Positions 11,301 to 22,299 of a stretch of DNA of 64,000 nt are shown here, piece by piece. A program made the position numbers and the translations under genes. The notes under the pieces were generated by a model. That model ran no database searches. It was not told the origin of the DNA and saw nothing but the letters and a program-made list of their open reading frames with translations. Location: contig CM073322.1 in the NCBI GenBank assembly GCA_037043015.1, positions 22,844,364 through 22,908,363 on the forward strand. Direction: 5' to 3'. Numbering within the stretch: the first letter of the stretch is position 1; each line of letters begins with the position of its first letter. The DNA comes from Bryum argenteum (lineage: Eukaryota; Streptophyta; Bryopsida; Bryales; Bryaceae).

Positions 11301-13087
11301 TTCAAGAAGAATCCGAAGAAATTCCTCCCCGCAATGTACATCCAAGGTCCGTAAGAAGTTGATTTTGACTCGGGCATCGATGGTGCGACCAACAATGCAC
11401 GTAGACGCGGTCGACAATTGACTCGGCTTTTCTGCAGCGCTCTTACAAATACAGGTCTCCTCCTCAATCATCACACACCGATCACAACTCCGGAAAGAAG
11501 TTCGCTTCACTCCCATTTCTTGAACCGAAGCATGTTCTTTGAGTGTTTGTCGTCTGAGATTACAATTTCTCTTCCAATGTACTTGGAAAAAGGGGACATC
11601 GGAGCTTCGCTCAAAAGGCGACTCATGAAACCAAGGATTGGGACACACAAGTCATGGACATCATCAACCACATCGAAAGGTATTGTGTCTTAATTCTTTT
11701 CTTACATTTTTTATTTCTTAAATTTTGATGGGAACAGATCGCTTACAACATGTGTCATTTTCTCGTGATTTCCAAAGATTGAAAAGACAGAAGTACCCAT
11801 GCAAGGAGATGGGTACGAAACATCCCGGCATTGATCTCCTCTACGCAGACGTTCCCGAGAACTTACCCGTACCTGACGTGTCGCCCGCCGAAATCCCGTC
11901 ATGGAACAAGCGTGAGAAAAGCTACTTCGAGAGTGTGTTCTTTTTTGCTTTCTACAACTTGACAGACGAGGGTGCGATACTTGTTATGCATCCCAAGGAC
12001 CGTCGAGTCGAGAAAGCTCTGGATGCCGAGTCGAAGGCTTTCGATTTCCGAATGGTGCGAGATTGGTGGGGATATAATCCCATGCCAATGGCCTCAACAA
12101 ACCCACACGTGAAAACGGTATGGTCTTTATTATTCTGCATTAAAATCATCGTCTATGATTATTTACAACGTTTCTTTAAATCTCTCTCATCTATTGAATT
12201 TTGCAGACACACAACTTCCACATTAAAGTTTTTGTTCGGAAGTCATTTGCCACGAGATTCTCCATAAGACAAGTTGCGAAAGAGTACGCAGGTGTGCCTA
12301 TTCTTCCCGACGAGGAAGACCATGTTTTCAATTTTGCGAGCAATGACTCCATTCGTAAGAAGGAAGATGGTACTCCGTGGCGTGGCTCGCGATGAGAGAA
12401 GGATCCCTCCTTCATCCAAAGTGTTTTATAGATTCTCTCACATTTGAGCGGGGAATCGTCTTTGACTGAGCCCTAGTAATCTTGGTTAGTTGTTGCTAAT
12501 ACCAACTCTCATTCAATTTATTCATCTTCGTAGTTCGATGTTGGTTCTTTGGTATGTAGGTGCTTCCGTGATTGCTCACGCGATCAAACCGTCATCTCAT
12601 TCTTTGTTGAAGGCGATGAAGAGATATTTGACGGACTTTTATCGGCATACGTCGATGGTACCGCTTTTGAGGAAGAAAGCGGTGATTCCGGTCCAAGATA
12701 TGACTACGATGAAGGACACATCTCAACCGCTTTTGAAGAAGCAACGCCCAACATTTTGTGCGTATTTATCTCTTACTTTCCTCCCCTTCTATTGTCACCT
12801 TCAATTGGTTGAAATTTATTGGTATTGACTTTTCTCGTACTTTTAGGATCGCAGTTCGAACCGACGTTTGATTGGCAACGGAAGTCTCTACATGTGATCC
12901 TCCGCAAACTTTCACCCTTCCATCTTATGCGGAGCGGATAGCTCAAGAATTTGTGGTCGCCTTCTTCTCCGTCTTATCGGACAAGAGTAGACGCCAACGC
13001 TTTAGCTCAAGAGTGCTTGCGTTTATAGACGATGAGGCTGATCAGTGTGACCAACACTTTAGTGGTCGTTCACCATCAGCTTCCTAG
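8387..13087 (+). pseudogene. ParB-like plus permuted DNA-methyltransferase-like multi-exon gene, copy C
   Basis: An acceptor at 8386 opens a head exon that ends in IPRRSPRLAA. From 8846 a long acidic exon leads into YPKVRPISEQDVRKLENEF, then VYEGNHRVTA (GNHR at 9496-9507), SVDCIVLD and STEHDHVED. This order resembles the ParB/sulfiredoxin fold. Exons then follow to 10466 and 10600-11163. A Rossmann-like block IDLLYADVPE (11830-11859), FFFAFYNLTDEG, AILVMHPKD occupies the place of methyltransferase motif IV, where DPPY or DPPW is expected. Near 12556-12640 GASVIAHAI and, in another frame, FFVEGDEEIF resemble motif I and its follower. Motif IV before motif I is the order of permuted beta-type DNA methyltransferases. 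Frameshifts near 9240 and 9418, others near 12600, and the altered catalytic motif mark it as inactive. Domain names are inference from motifs. Confidence 0.6.
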
Positions 13088-13920
13088 GTGATTTTATTTT
13101 CTTAGTTTTGGTTTGGACCATGTAGGGTCATATATTTATAGTTGACCTACGGCATTGGTCATACGTGTGGTTTTGCTATACCTTTTTATATATATATATA
13201 TATGACGTTTACCTATTACTTATCAACGTTTTACAGTTTCTTAATTCATGTAAATGTTAAACTTTTAAACTCGATGCCAACTAAAAGTTTCTAAACATTT
13301 CTTTATTTCCAGTTTGAATTTTTTGAAACTTGCCAATGATGGTAGGGGTTCTAGTCTAGTATTTGTATAGCTCAGGATAGCTGCAGCACGACGCAATGCA
13401 ACGCTCAAACGAGGCCGAGGAGAATCGAACTCGGACCACTACAATGCCACGTGAAATCATGAATGTCTTTCTGTTCACCTTTCAAGGAGACATGGAAGGA
13501 CGACCCGTAGTTATAATTTTCAGATTATATAAACTGAATCATCTGCATATAATTCTAACATGTGAAAGAGGAAATTGATGACGTCAGCCCTAATTAGTCT
13601 CTAAATCCTAAAACAATAAATAAAACTTATTGATTACCGAAATGGCTATCTCAACTTTTGGTTTATATTTTGTATTTGATTTAAATTGAATTGGTTACAC
13701 ATGATGATGCGAGCCCATAATTTAATTGACTTTCATTTAAATTTGCAAATGTGGATTAATTATGTAATATTGTAGGACCCCATTACCATATATCGAAATG
13801 GATACAGTACCCTATGTCCACGGTTTTGGGTACTTTTATGCCTAAAAATAACCATTTCAAAATTTTAAAACCACCTATTCCATGGTAATAGGGCCATTAA
13901 CTTTTAAAATTTTTATTTCT
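13088..13920. other. AT-rich spacer between convergent copies C and D
   Basis: No gene. It contains a short TA run near 13187-13202. Near 13425 the minus strand reads GAGTTCGATTCTC, a tRNA T-arm or SINE B-box look-alike without a properly spaced A box. Confidence 0.4.
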
Positions 13921-13976
13921 TACCGCTCGAACTTTACCGCTCACCGCTCACCGCTCACCGCTCAACGCTCACACCC
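13921..13976. repeat. 7-bp microsatellite (CACCGCT)n at truncation point of copy D
   Basis: Four to six near-perfect copies of CACCGCT occur with single-base variants. The homology of copy D to copy C ends directly at this run, right after the GNHR motif, so the repeat marks the breakpoint of the truncation. Confidence 0.85.
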
Positions 13977-15286
13977 GTGGTTTCCCCCCAAACGATGATT
14001 CCCTTCATAGACAAAAAACATTTTGCCTTGAAATTGATGGAGGTGGACGTCACGAAACAGGTCGTCCTCGAATCGTCTATTTTCATTCACCCAATGTTCA
14101 TCCCAAGTGCTGACAATCTCCGGGGAAACAAGAAGATCCCGACTATCCTCGTCATATAACGAGACGTACGTGACGCGATCACCCTCCCTATAACCTCAGG
14201 CAAACTCGTTTTGAAGCCTCTGCACGTCGGCTTCAAGAACAGGTCTAACCTTCGGGTAAGATTGAAGGCGACATAAAGGAATTCGAAACCGGGACTTATC
14301 TTCTGGTTTGTTGAGAATCCCTTTGATGGCCTTAACGGAGTCCGTCGTGGTGCAAACTCGAATCTCGTGCTCCCTAAACTTCATATCCTTATCCTTGAGA
14401 TGTGAAGGATGTTTAGCGGTCTCATCATCATCGGAATCCTCGGAAAGAGATGACGGGCCCTCCATTTGTTGCTCTCTCCGGTGAAGCAAGCCCAAGGGCG
14501 TGCGTTGCGTGCACAATAGCAAGATGCTCACTAGGAAGCACTGCTTGGGCCCCTTCATCCGGAGCAAGCGCTGGCCCGTCCCCATTCTCAATGTCACTTA
14601 CGTGATGGCGCGGGGGGATGTCTTGTCCAGTGGATGGTGTCGGGACGTTCGGCAAACTGCGATCCTCTTCCATGGGTTGGGTCTCCGGAATACTCAAGGG
14701 AGTATGCTCGCCATTCTCATTATCGTCATCGCCATCTCTTGGCTGGATAAATGAAAGGGTAAAACACTAAATTAAACATATGCAAACAACAAAATAATGT
14801 CAATAGATATATATCAGTAAAATATGATGATTAGTAAACTATCATCCATGGATAATACAAAATATAAATCATTGTATTGTCAAAGACAATACAATGTGGA
14901 GAGTCAAATCATGAATCAAGTTAAGTAAAAGTTGCTAGCCTAGGAGACCGTCTAGGGGCTAAACGGGCCGCATCTCGAGCTTCTAGTCTCTTCTCACGTG
15001 TATAACGTCGCCATTCTCTCATATATAGAGCATGAGCCTCCTTGTCAACAATATTGGATGATACAACATTGGAACCGGGAAAAGAATCCCCATTAGAGGG
15101 CTCAGCCATGGGGACGATCATGGCAGGTAAACCTAAGACAACGGTACGGTCTCCAATCCAATTTTGAACACCGTGACTCATTCCATCAAAATCACTACTA
15201 TCAGTGTCAGACTCAATGACATGCTCCATGCTATCCGCAGAGAACTCCTGCACACAAAAAAAATATAGCGGTTTAGTCACAATCAT
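13977..15286 (-). pseudogene. truncated ParB-methyltransferase-like gene, copy D
   Basis: A minus-strand exon begins after an acceptor near 15250 (TGTGCAG|GAGTTC), reads SMEHVIESDTDSSDFDGM and ends LAPRRSPRLATFT. A second exon from about 14742 reads PRDGDDDNENGEHTPLSIP, then after a frameshift near 14465 SLSEDSDDDETAKHP, HLKDKD and SYPKVRPVLEADVQRLQNEF. There a stop codon interrupts the frame, which resumes GYREGDRVTYVS and ends at FFVYEGNHR (GNHR at 13992-14003). Block order and many residues match copy C, including RRSPRLA, YPKVRP, NEF/GYREGDRV and YEGNHR. The rest of the ParB-like domain and the whole methyltransferase-like part are missing. Copy D converges with copy C and is bounded by the CACCGCT run. 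The agreement between two decayed copies is what makes the family real. Confidence 0.66.
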
Positions 15287-15969
15287 GAGTGCACATTGGC
15301 AAAAAATAATAAGGCACAGAACAAATTAAACATGTTTAGACTGAAACGAAAAGAGATGGTTGAATTTCGAGCTCAAGAATGAAGAGTAACATATCTACTA
15401 AACTTTTCTCTTAGGACTCAAAGATTGAAACACTACCGGAACCTTTACAGACAAGGGAACATTCAAAACCACTATAGAAACATTGTAAGTGTAGTTGAGC
15501 TCAAGAAAAACCTGATTTTACCCACTTGTCCAAACATGCCAGCTACCCAAACAAACAAGCATCAAATATCATAATGGAGCTTCAATTAAGAGTTTGAGGT
15601 TCCTTCTTTGACAATTTGAAATGCACATTATTTGAACCATAAACCGTTTAGCAAACCCCCTTCCATACAAGCCTATGATATTTAATTTCAATTATTTCAA
15701 TCGATTTTCCACATTTACAAATTCTTAATCTAACTAGTTTAGCCCCTAAAATTTTCTTGATGCAAAACAATCTAACACACAATATTTGACCTTCTTCTAC
15801 TTTAGGCTTAAAAAATCCCAATCTAAGAATTATTTAGAAGATTTAACCGTAGGATCTCAAATTGAACTAGACATTCTACTCACATCTCAAATATGAACCG
15901 TTGATTTTTCTTCAGTTGTGAGATTATAATGATCAAAGTTGGCGGAAATTTTCTCATGTATACACCTAC
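15287..15969. other. AT-rich stretch upstream of copy D
   Basis: No coding signal recognised. It probably belongs to an intron or promoter of copy D, since a pyrimidine-rich tract and acceptor for the 15250 exon lie at its lower end on the minus strand. Confidence 0.35.
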
Positions 15970-17794
15970 CCTCGTATACGAGGATACCTACCGCAAATGA
16001 AGTGATGCCCAATTCCAAAGCCCATTTATTTAAAATGATTATCAACATTCACAAACTTTTGATCTAACTGGTTTAGATTCCATCTCACCCTCGTATACGA
16101 GGATACCTACCACAAGTGGAGAGTGCTTAAGCCCAATGCCCATGCCCAAAGTGTAATCAAAAGAATAGACAAAAATATGATCAACAACCGAATTCTTTAC
16201 CCAACCTCGTACACGAGGCACCCATCAAAACTCTATTTGCTATCCTTCTTCGTAAACGTATTATAATCAAAATCGGTTCAGTAGAGAAACATTTTAATGC
16301 CTACCTTACCTCGTAAACGAGGAAACAACCTGAATTCACTAAAAACTACAATAATTTGCAAGAATGGTCAATTTAATCATAATGAACTAAAAGAATTATC
16401 TAAACTTAGAAGATTATAGATTTTGAGAGCATTATGAAGACAACATAGTAGCAAATATGACTCCCATTACTACAACCTCGTATACGAGGTCACACTGGTT
16501 GAACCACCCTACTTCAGCTCTCATGTGTACTTGACCAATCCTTGGTTTGACCACTCTAATGTCTGCGTGACAAGATCAAAGAGATGAACAGCATCACGAA
16601 TACCAGTACCCGATTCCCTTGAAATCCTCATATCGTCAGCATGAATGGATCAGACAAGCAGAGTCATATGTGTGGGCATCCTCGTACACGAGGGAGCCCC
16701 ACAGCGCAGCAACCATTTGATCACACACTCATACCCGAGGACACCCCTTCACTCGGTTTACCACAAAATATCATGATCAGATGAGAAGATGAAAACGAAG
16801 ATGAAAAGATGAACAATATCACCTCCCATTTCTGCTGACCCTGCCATCATGTCATGAAGACGAGTAGACGATGTCCTGCATCGAACACTCCCTCGTGTAC
16901 GAGGGTACAGGTACAAGTTCACAAATCCAGGGTTTTTTTTTAATAACCACCAAAATCACAATTTGGAGGGGAACTTAAAACACGATGATCATCACAAAAT
17001 CACGAAGAACTTGAACACGATGATCATCAGGAAGAACCGCTTGACCACCCTCGTACACGAGGGAGCCCTTAACTTGGTTTTTTTCCACACAGCAGCAGAA
17101 CGATGATCAAGTTGATCACAGTGATCAGATCACGATCACGATGATCTTGGCCACAATTGCGATGATCAGTCAACCCTTCAGAGATGCTGACCACTCATCT
17201 GAACAGTCTCCAAGCCTCCCTTGTACACGCGGATACAAGTAGGAATTTCAGAACCCAGGTTTAGATCAGACACGAGGTTAAGATCGAACCCACCCTCGCA
17301 CACGAGGGCACCCCTCATTTGCTTTTCCACACGAACAATTTCATCAGGTTGATCACGAAGAACTACTTGATCAAGAAAAACACGATCACTGACCGTTACG
17401 ACTGGCACTGCCCCGAAGCCACTAAGTCCAGTACTGGTGCTTCTCGAGAACACCCTCGTACACGAGGGAGCCATTGATGGTGGTTTTTCTACACAGCAGT
17501 AGGGATGAAAACCCATCCTCGTGCACAAGGGCACCCCCGCACTCGCTCACAAACCGCTAAGAAGAGAACCGGTTTGAAGGTTCAGACATCGTTCATAAGG
17601 CGATCATCGATCAGGTTGACCATGAAGAACGCTGTGTCCACCCTCGAACACGAGGAAGCTCCTGAATCTACCACACAGCAGCAGCATGAATAACAAGTTC
17701 ATCACCTTCATCACGAGAATGAGGATCCCTTACTGCTGGATCTACATGATCAGGCTCGGCTCAAAAAACTCGGCTACCATCCTCGTACACGAGG
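15970..17794. repeat. array of at least 15 copies of a 14-bp palindrome, CCTCGTAYACGAGG
   Basis: Perfect CCTCGTATACGAGG occurs at 15970-15983, 16089-16102 and 16476-16489. CCTCGTACACGAGG occurs at 16205, 16680, 17049, 17454 and 17781. Variants start at 16309 (CGTAAACG), 16727 (ACTCATACCCGAGG), 16891 (CGTGTACG), 17219, 17294 (CGCACACG), 17517 and 17642. Both half-sites CCTCG and CGAGG are kept in most copies while the central bases vary. Spacing is irregular, from about 38 to 204 bp, with many near 160, and the spacers are rich in GATCA words. One frame reads LVHEG or LVYEG, but stops and frame changes between copies argue against coding. Confidence 0.9.
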
Positions 17795-19267
17795 GAGCCT
17801 TCAGATTTCCACACATCAGCAGCATGACAAATAAGTTGATCACGAATACGCTGGAAGCCCAAACACCCAGAGTTAGCACTGTCAAGTGCAGAGAGAAGGT
17901 CAGCGAGCTCTTGCTACAATCAAACATACCTTTAGCCAAGAAAATATCGCACGAGCACCAGGTGATGAAATTTGATTCTCATGCAAGTCAAGTACCTGTT
18001 AGTCCAATAGAGCATGTTAGAATTGGACCTGGATGGAAAAAAGCTTCATGTACGATTAGTGAACTAATACTCACCTCGATTACTTTGTGAGTCTCGATTA
18101 CTCGACAAGAGTGGTGACTTGTGAGTCGGTGATCCGGCGATCTGCTAAATGCGATCGCTTGAGGTATTTCGGCAAAGAGCTCCATAGAAATGCTTGCGAA
18201 CAAATGGTGGTCCCTCGTAACGATCTTCGACTTCAATGGGCTCAAGTCAATGTCGGCAGAGCTTCGAAGTCGGAAGTTCTGAAAAAGTTATTGTGTGCCT
18301 TACCATTCCCGACCACTGAACTCGAGGCGCGTGGCTCCCAAAAAGGCGTGCAATTACCTCGAACCATTGAATCAAATGTTAATGTAGATTCCAACCATGC
18401 CATAATTTAATTGAATGGATATTGATCAATGTCCAAATATGAGATACTCCTCATTGAAGCATCGGAATGGTAAGTCACCATTAAGTATGCGAATTCCTAT
18501 CATACCATAAACTTCGTAAAAACAAAGAATACGATTATTGATTGAAGCAAAAACAGAGACGGAGATCACCTTGAAGGAGTAACTCCCTCGGTGAGCTCTC
18601 TTCAAGTCTTTGCAACGACCTCCTGGGCGAGTGACAAATGAATACCATTCCCTCGTGCATCCAAAAGCTTCAATGTTCGTGATCGTACAAGATGGAGAGC
18701 AAAAAGACGTTGAGAATCTACGAACCGCAAGAGTTCTTCGTAATAATTGTCACTGCACCCCAAAAGCATAGGAATCAAGGAAAGATATGAGTGGCAACAG
18801 ATTAGTCGGATATAGCAGCAACGTGAAAATATATGACGTACTTGACAGCTGAGAGACGTGTAGCAATGGCTGAAAATATTTGATACAGCTGGCCGGCTGG
18901 CCCATGCCTCCATGTCAGTAAGAGCACTAGATCACAATGATCGGACCTCACTGCAGACCCTGAGTTTGAGTTGATCATGATCAAGATCACCCTAGCACAC
19001 TCGAAGAACTGTCTATGACAACAGAGACGTGTAGACGATTTGACTACCTCATTTACTTACAGAGCGACAATGAAGGCGTGAACAAGATCGATCACACAGC
19101 CACGACGAGTGGACTAAGAACAGAGACCGAGCACTAGGTCAACACACACTCTGAACCAATCATAAGAACAATATCATATTAAAGAATCACAACAACCAGA
19201 ATCACGAGCAACCAAGCTGATCATCAGAGTGAGAAAATTTTTAAAATGAAGAAAAATTTGGAACTGA
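17795..19267. other. unassigned stretch with unrecognised open frames
   Basis: Plus-strand frames at 17686-18090 and 18087-18410 and a minus-strand frame at 18602-18760 (LLRFVDSQRLFALHLVRS) are open and have near-coding composition. I do not recognise them and see no repeat copy elsewhere in the window. They could be exons of copy D's gene or random frames. Confidence 0.3.
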
Positions 19268-19513
19268 TCATTTTACCTCTTCTTCTATGACTGTCTCGGT
19301 CTCCAATTCGGCGAGGAAACTCCGTCTTGTTCCTTCACTCCAAATTGGCAGAGTTTTCCCACAATTTCTAAGATGCCCCCAAAACGAATCTTGGGACTGG
19401 AAGCTCACCACGTCGACGTCTGCATCCTCCCTTCCGCGCTCCAACATCGTGACCTCCCCTCCAACGCGGGTTTGATCTCCAGCCTGAATCTCTCCTCCAA
19501 TCGGCCCAGCCAT
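19268..19513 (-). CDS. hypothetical 81-residue exon-like ORF, possible first exon of copy D gene
   Basis: It starts MAGPIGGEIQAGDQTRV and ends RSFLAELETETVIEEEVK. Just before the stop there is a good donor, GAAGAG|gtaaaatg, so the stop may be intronic. On the minus strand the next convincing acceptor opens copy D at 15250. If these are joined, the palindrome array lies inside a roughly 4-kb intron. No family recognised. Confidence 0.3.
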   Translation of the reverse strand: MAGPIGGEIQAGDQTRVGGEVTMLERGREDADVDVVSFQSQDSFWGHLRNCGKTLPIWSEGTRRSFLAELETETVIEEEVK

Positions 19514-20098
19514 TACTGTGAGGATAACTTGGAAGGAAGAAAACACTACAACTTCTCTCTTCGCACAACAAAAGAGAGAACAAACATTGCAAGATTTCAA
19601 TCTTATCACTAAGATCCATGATTGATTCCTCAAGATTGCTAATCTAAACCCTCTTCCTATTATAGGGTATCCAATCTTAAAATCGCGCACTCATTTCTCC
19701 TCTATTTTTGCTCACTGACGAACTCGCTGTAAAGAGCCAATATAGCCATAATGCACTAGTTCCCAATCTTAGACTCAAATCTAGATCTAGGGTTTTATTT
19801 GGGAGCCTCCAGCGATGGAGCAGAGCAAAGGAAGATGAGAGAGGGATAGAGCTTGGCACAACGGCAGAAGGGACAGAGCTCGGCACATGCTGGAGTCCAG
19901 AGCTCGGAACGTGCTGGAGGGAGCGAGCTCGGCCACTAGTAGCGGTACCCCCGTGGCTCGATACTCGGTACCCTTACTACTGGCCCTCCCTTGTTGCTCG
20001 ATACCCGACATCTATGCCTGGTACCCGGAACCCATTACACGGTGCCTCTAACAGCTCCCAAAAAAAAATACTACAATATTCATAAACAATATGTTCGA
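19514..20098. other. spacer, no gene recognised
   Basis: A GAGCTCGG word recurs at 19848-19930, and GGTACCC-type words occur around 19950-20040. Nothing else is recognisable, and it ends at the accessory ORF of copy B. Confidence 0.3.
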
Positions 20099-20557
20099 TT
20101 AAGATTTATTAACTATACTATGTTCACTCTGTGTCAAAGCATCACGTGTGTTGGAAATTACCAAATCATCCGAATCAACTCCTTGCTCTTCATCGTCATT
20201 CTCGGCGTGGTGAGAATCAGTCTGGGAAGTGCAATACTTTGGTGCAGTAGAGAAGACCTCATCTATAGTTTTCTCGCAATTCTGCTCTACTTTATCATAC
20301 TCATCGACCTCTGAAACACTCTCTAAGTTAGTGGCTCGTCTAATACCCCTCAGTTGGAATGGGGTTGGCTCCGCATTCCCTACAAGATCGCGCACCTCTC
20401 TTGTTCCATCGCATTCGGATTGAGACATCGACTCTTTCCTCCTCAACGCCATCCGCCTGCGTTGTTTAGAACCACTAAACTTCAAACCTCCTCTCTTCTT
20501 CTTCCGTTTCTATTGAATGTCTGCACTACTCTCTGGTATTTCAACTATGTCCTTCAT
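20099..20557 (-). pseudogene. accessory ORF of transposon copy B, with nonsense codon
   Basis: It starts MKDIVEIPESSADIQ, meets an in-frame TAG (20512-20510), then continues KRKKKRGGLKFSGSKQRRR, a second basic block ALRRKES, and NLESVSEVDEYDK before an acidic tail. It aligns with the first exon of the plus-strand ORF at 3781: MxxI start, KKKR-GG-KF, basic block and NLxSV in the same order. As in copy A, it lies divergent to the transposase-like gene. The stop falls within a conserved region, so this copy is probably dead. Function unknown; the basic clusters suggest nuclear localisation or DNA binding. Confidence 0.6.
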
Positions 20558-20757
20558 GTAGTCTCTAGAACTCAGAACACCACACCGGAAAACAAGAGTA
20601 TAGCTCTAGATGTGCACTACTTCAGCTCTCAAGGACAAATGATTTTGAATCCATGCTCCACTCTAACTATATACCTTACCCTAGGAACTCAGATTCAATT
20701 TCAAAATATAATAAAATAGATATGAAGCCCGCGCATACTATTGTCTTTTACTATTAT

Positions 20758-21861
20758 ATTTTTGGTGATGAAAACCAAGAGCGTGCGTGCGTTCATATCG
20801 GCAATCACGACCACCCTGTCAAGGTTGGGGACTACAGAGGTACACGGAGCAAGATTGACGAGTTGATTGAAGAACATGTCGAACGCAATCCACAGGCTCC
20901 TGTTTCTAAGATTGTTATGGAGGCCAACAGAGACCTTCTAGGAAACTACCTTTTACGTCAAGAGGACGAGCCTCATACCCACCTATCTTTGAAACAACTA
21001 GAGCATGTGTTCGATAGTTGTAAAGACCTAAACTCTCCAAGTATTAGAAACCGTGTCTACACGTTCAGGTATCTAATGCGCTATGGAGTCATGGACGGTA
21101 TTACCAAACTCAGAGGGCTCAGTAATTGGGCCTTTGTTCAGAGTAACATGTTTCCAGGGCAAGGAGACGACTTGGACAAAGTCTTCATTTTCAAGATGTC
21201 AGAAGTTGGCCCTGCTAGTGGAGTGGACCTGGTCCGGCGGATGCAACCTGGTGGTGATCTAGAGCATGCTTGGATGATGTTTGATCACGTCAAACGTGTT
21301 ATCCACTGGACGACCATGGCGTGCCACGTGTACCACTCCAGTTACCAACGAGTACTTACAATTGCTTGTTGTGATTTTATGTCCGAGGATAGAGAAGCTC
21401 AGATTGTTTTTTGGAAGAATCTGAACCATGTGATGTCAAGAAATGGGGTCCCTAAGCCTCAGTTTTAAGGTTTCATGGCTGATAGTGCACAAGCCAATTG
21501 GAATGCGGTCCGGATCATATACGGTTCTGGCAACCCTACCGTGCCCATGGAAGGACAAGAGGATACGTGCTTCTTCCATTGGTCTCAGTCGCTTGAGAAA
21601 CACACCAAGCAGTACATTTGCCATGAACTACAAGACCAACACAAGTATTTGTGTTTTCAATATAAAAATGCCTCGTCCATGGAAGAGGCTGAGACACGCT
21701 ATTCGGGAATCAAAGCATGGTGGACGTCTTCACGCGCTGCTTCCGAGGATGGAGTGAGACATTTGGGGTTTTGGCTCGCATTCTGGCATTTTCGATATCG
21801 CCAATGGGGGGGGTTTATGGAGCTAGATTGGGTACTAACGTATATTGGGAGAAATCAGTAA
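20758..21861 (+). pseudogene. DDE transposase-like gene, copy B, nearly open frame
   Basis: One frame reads FGDENQERACVHIGNHDHPV, KVGDYRG, DELIEEHVERNPQA, KIVMEANRDLLG, FVFKM-like IFKMSEVGP, DLVRRMQPGGDLEHAW, MMFDHVKRV, CHVYHSSYQRV, IACCDFMSED, VFWKNLNHVM, a TAA codon at 21466-21468, then in the same frame GFMADSAQANWNAVRI and FWHFRYRQWGGFMEL. Compared with copy A, the N-terminal Cys-rich part is deleted, the putative first catalytic Asp in CHVYDS is His, and the donor after GFMEL (gtgagt in A) is changed to GATTGG. It is one stop codon away from an open frame but lacks both ends. It also lacks the SCNLAESIHNKW exon of copy A. The length of the intact protein is not known from this window. 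Confidence 0.7.
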
Positions 21862-21870
21862 TCATCAAAT

Positions 21871-22299
21871 ATGGCGGCACGTAGGAATTATTGTATTCCT
21901 CACTCAGCAAAGACTGCGAGACGGACAGTCCCCCATTTAGGAACGGAACACCAAATCCATGGTGGCAGCAAGACAGTTACTGTGGAGCAGACACTCAAGC
22001 GAGCGAGTGGAGATGTGGACTTTGTACCAGAGCATGGATTTGAAGGCGATGACCTTATTCCAAAAATCCCTAATGTCATAGTCGCTGAGGAAGTGTGGCC
22101 CAAGATCCGCGGAGGTAATTATGCGAGTCAGGTACAGAACATGTTGAAGATGAGATTAGTGTCTAAGTTTTGGTGCGCCTTCATTGATAATACGGAGCTC
22201 ATGGACCGCCATCAAATGTCTAAGTATAACGCGGTTGGTCCATGGAGATATAAATATGCTTCAGGCAGGTTTCAGATTTTTGCACGATTGTTGGAGTAG
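21871..22299 (+). CDS. hypothetical protein, weak F-box-like C-terminal part
   Basis: An open frame of 142 residues starts MAARRNYCIPHSAKTARR just after copy B breaks off. Residues about 75-115 read VIVAEEVWPKIR, then MLKMRLVSKFWCAFID. The pattern Leu-Arg-Leu-Val-Ser-Lys-x-Trp is typical of the second half of F-box motifs. The N-terminal half is unrecognised. It could be a captured host fragment or a further exon of the element. Codon use looks coding, but no second copy is present for comparison. Confidence 0.35.
   Translation: MAARRNYCIPHSAKTARRTVPHLGTEHQIHGGSKTVTVEQTLKRASGDVDFVPEHGFEGDDLIPKIPNVIVAEEVWPKIRGGNYASQVQNMLKMRLVSKFWCAFIDNTELMDRHQMSKYNAVGPWRYKYASGRFQIFARLLE

Noticed and set aside
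13400-13450. tRNA gene or SINE on the minus strand
   Set aside because: Only a T-arm/B-box-like GAGTTCGATTCTC is present; no A box at the right distance and no cloverleaf.
15970-17794. CRISPR array
   Set aside because: The motif is only 14 bp, spacing is irregular (about 38-204 bp), there are no cas genes and the genome is a plant's.
17505-18090. Protein with repeated LVHEG motif
   Set aside because: The motif comes from the palindrome; stops and frame changes separate the copies.
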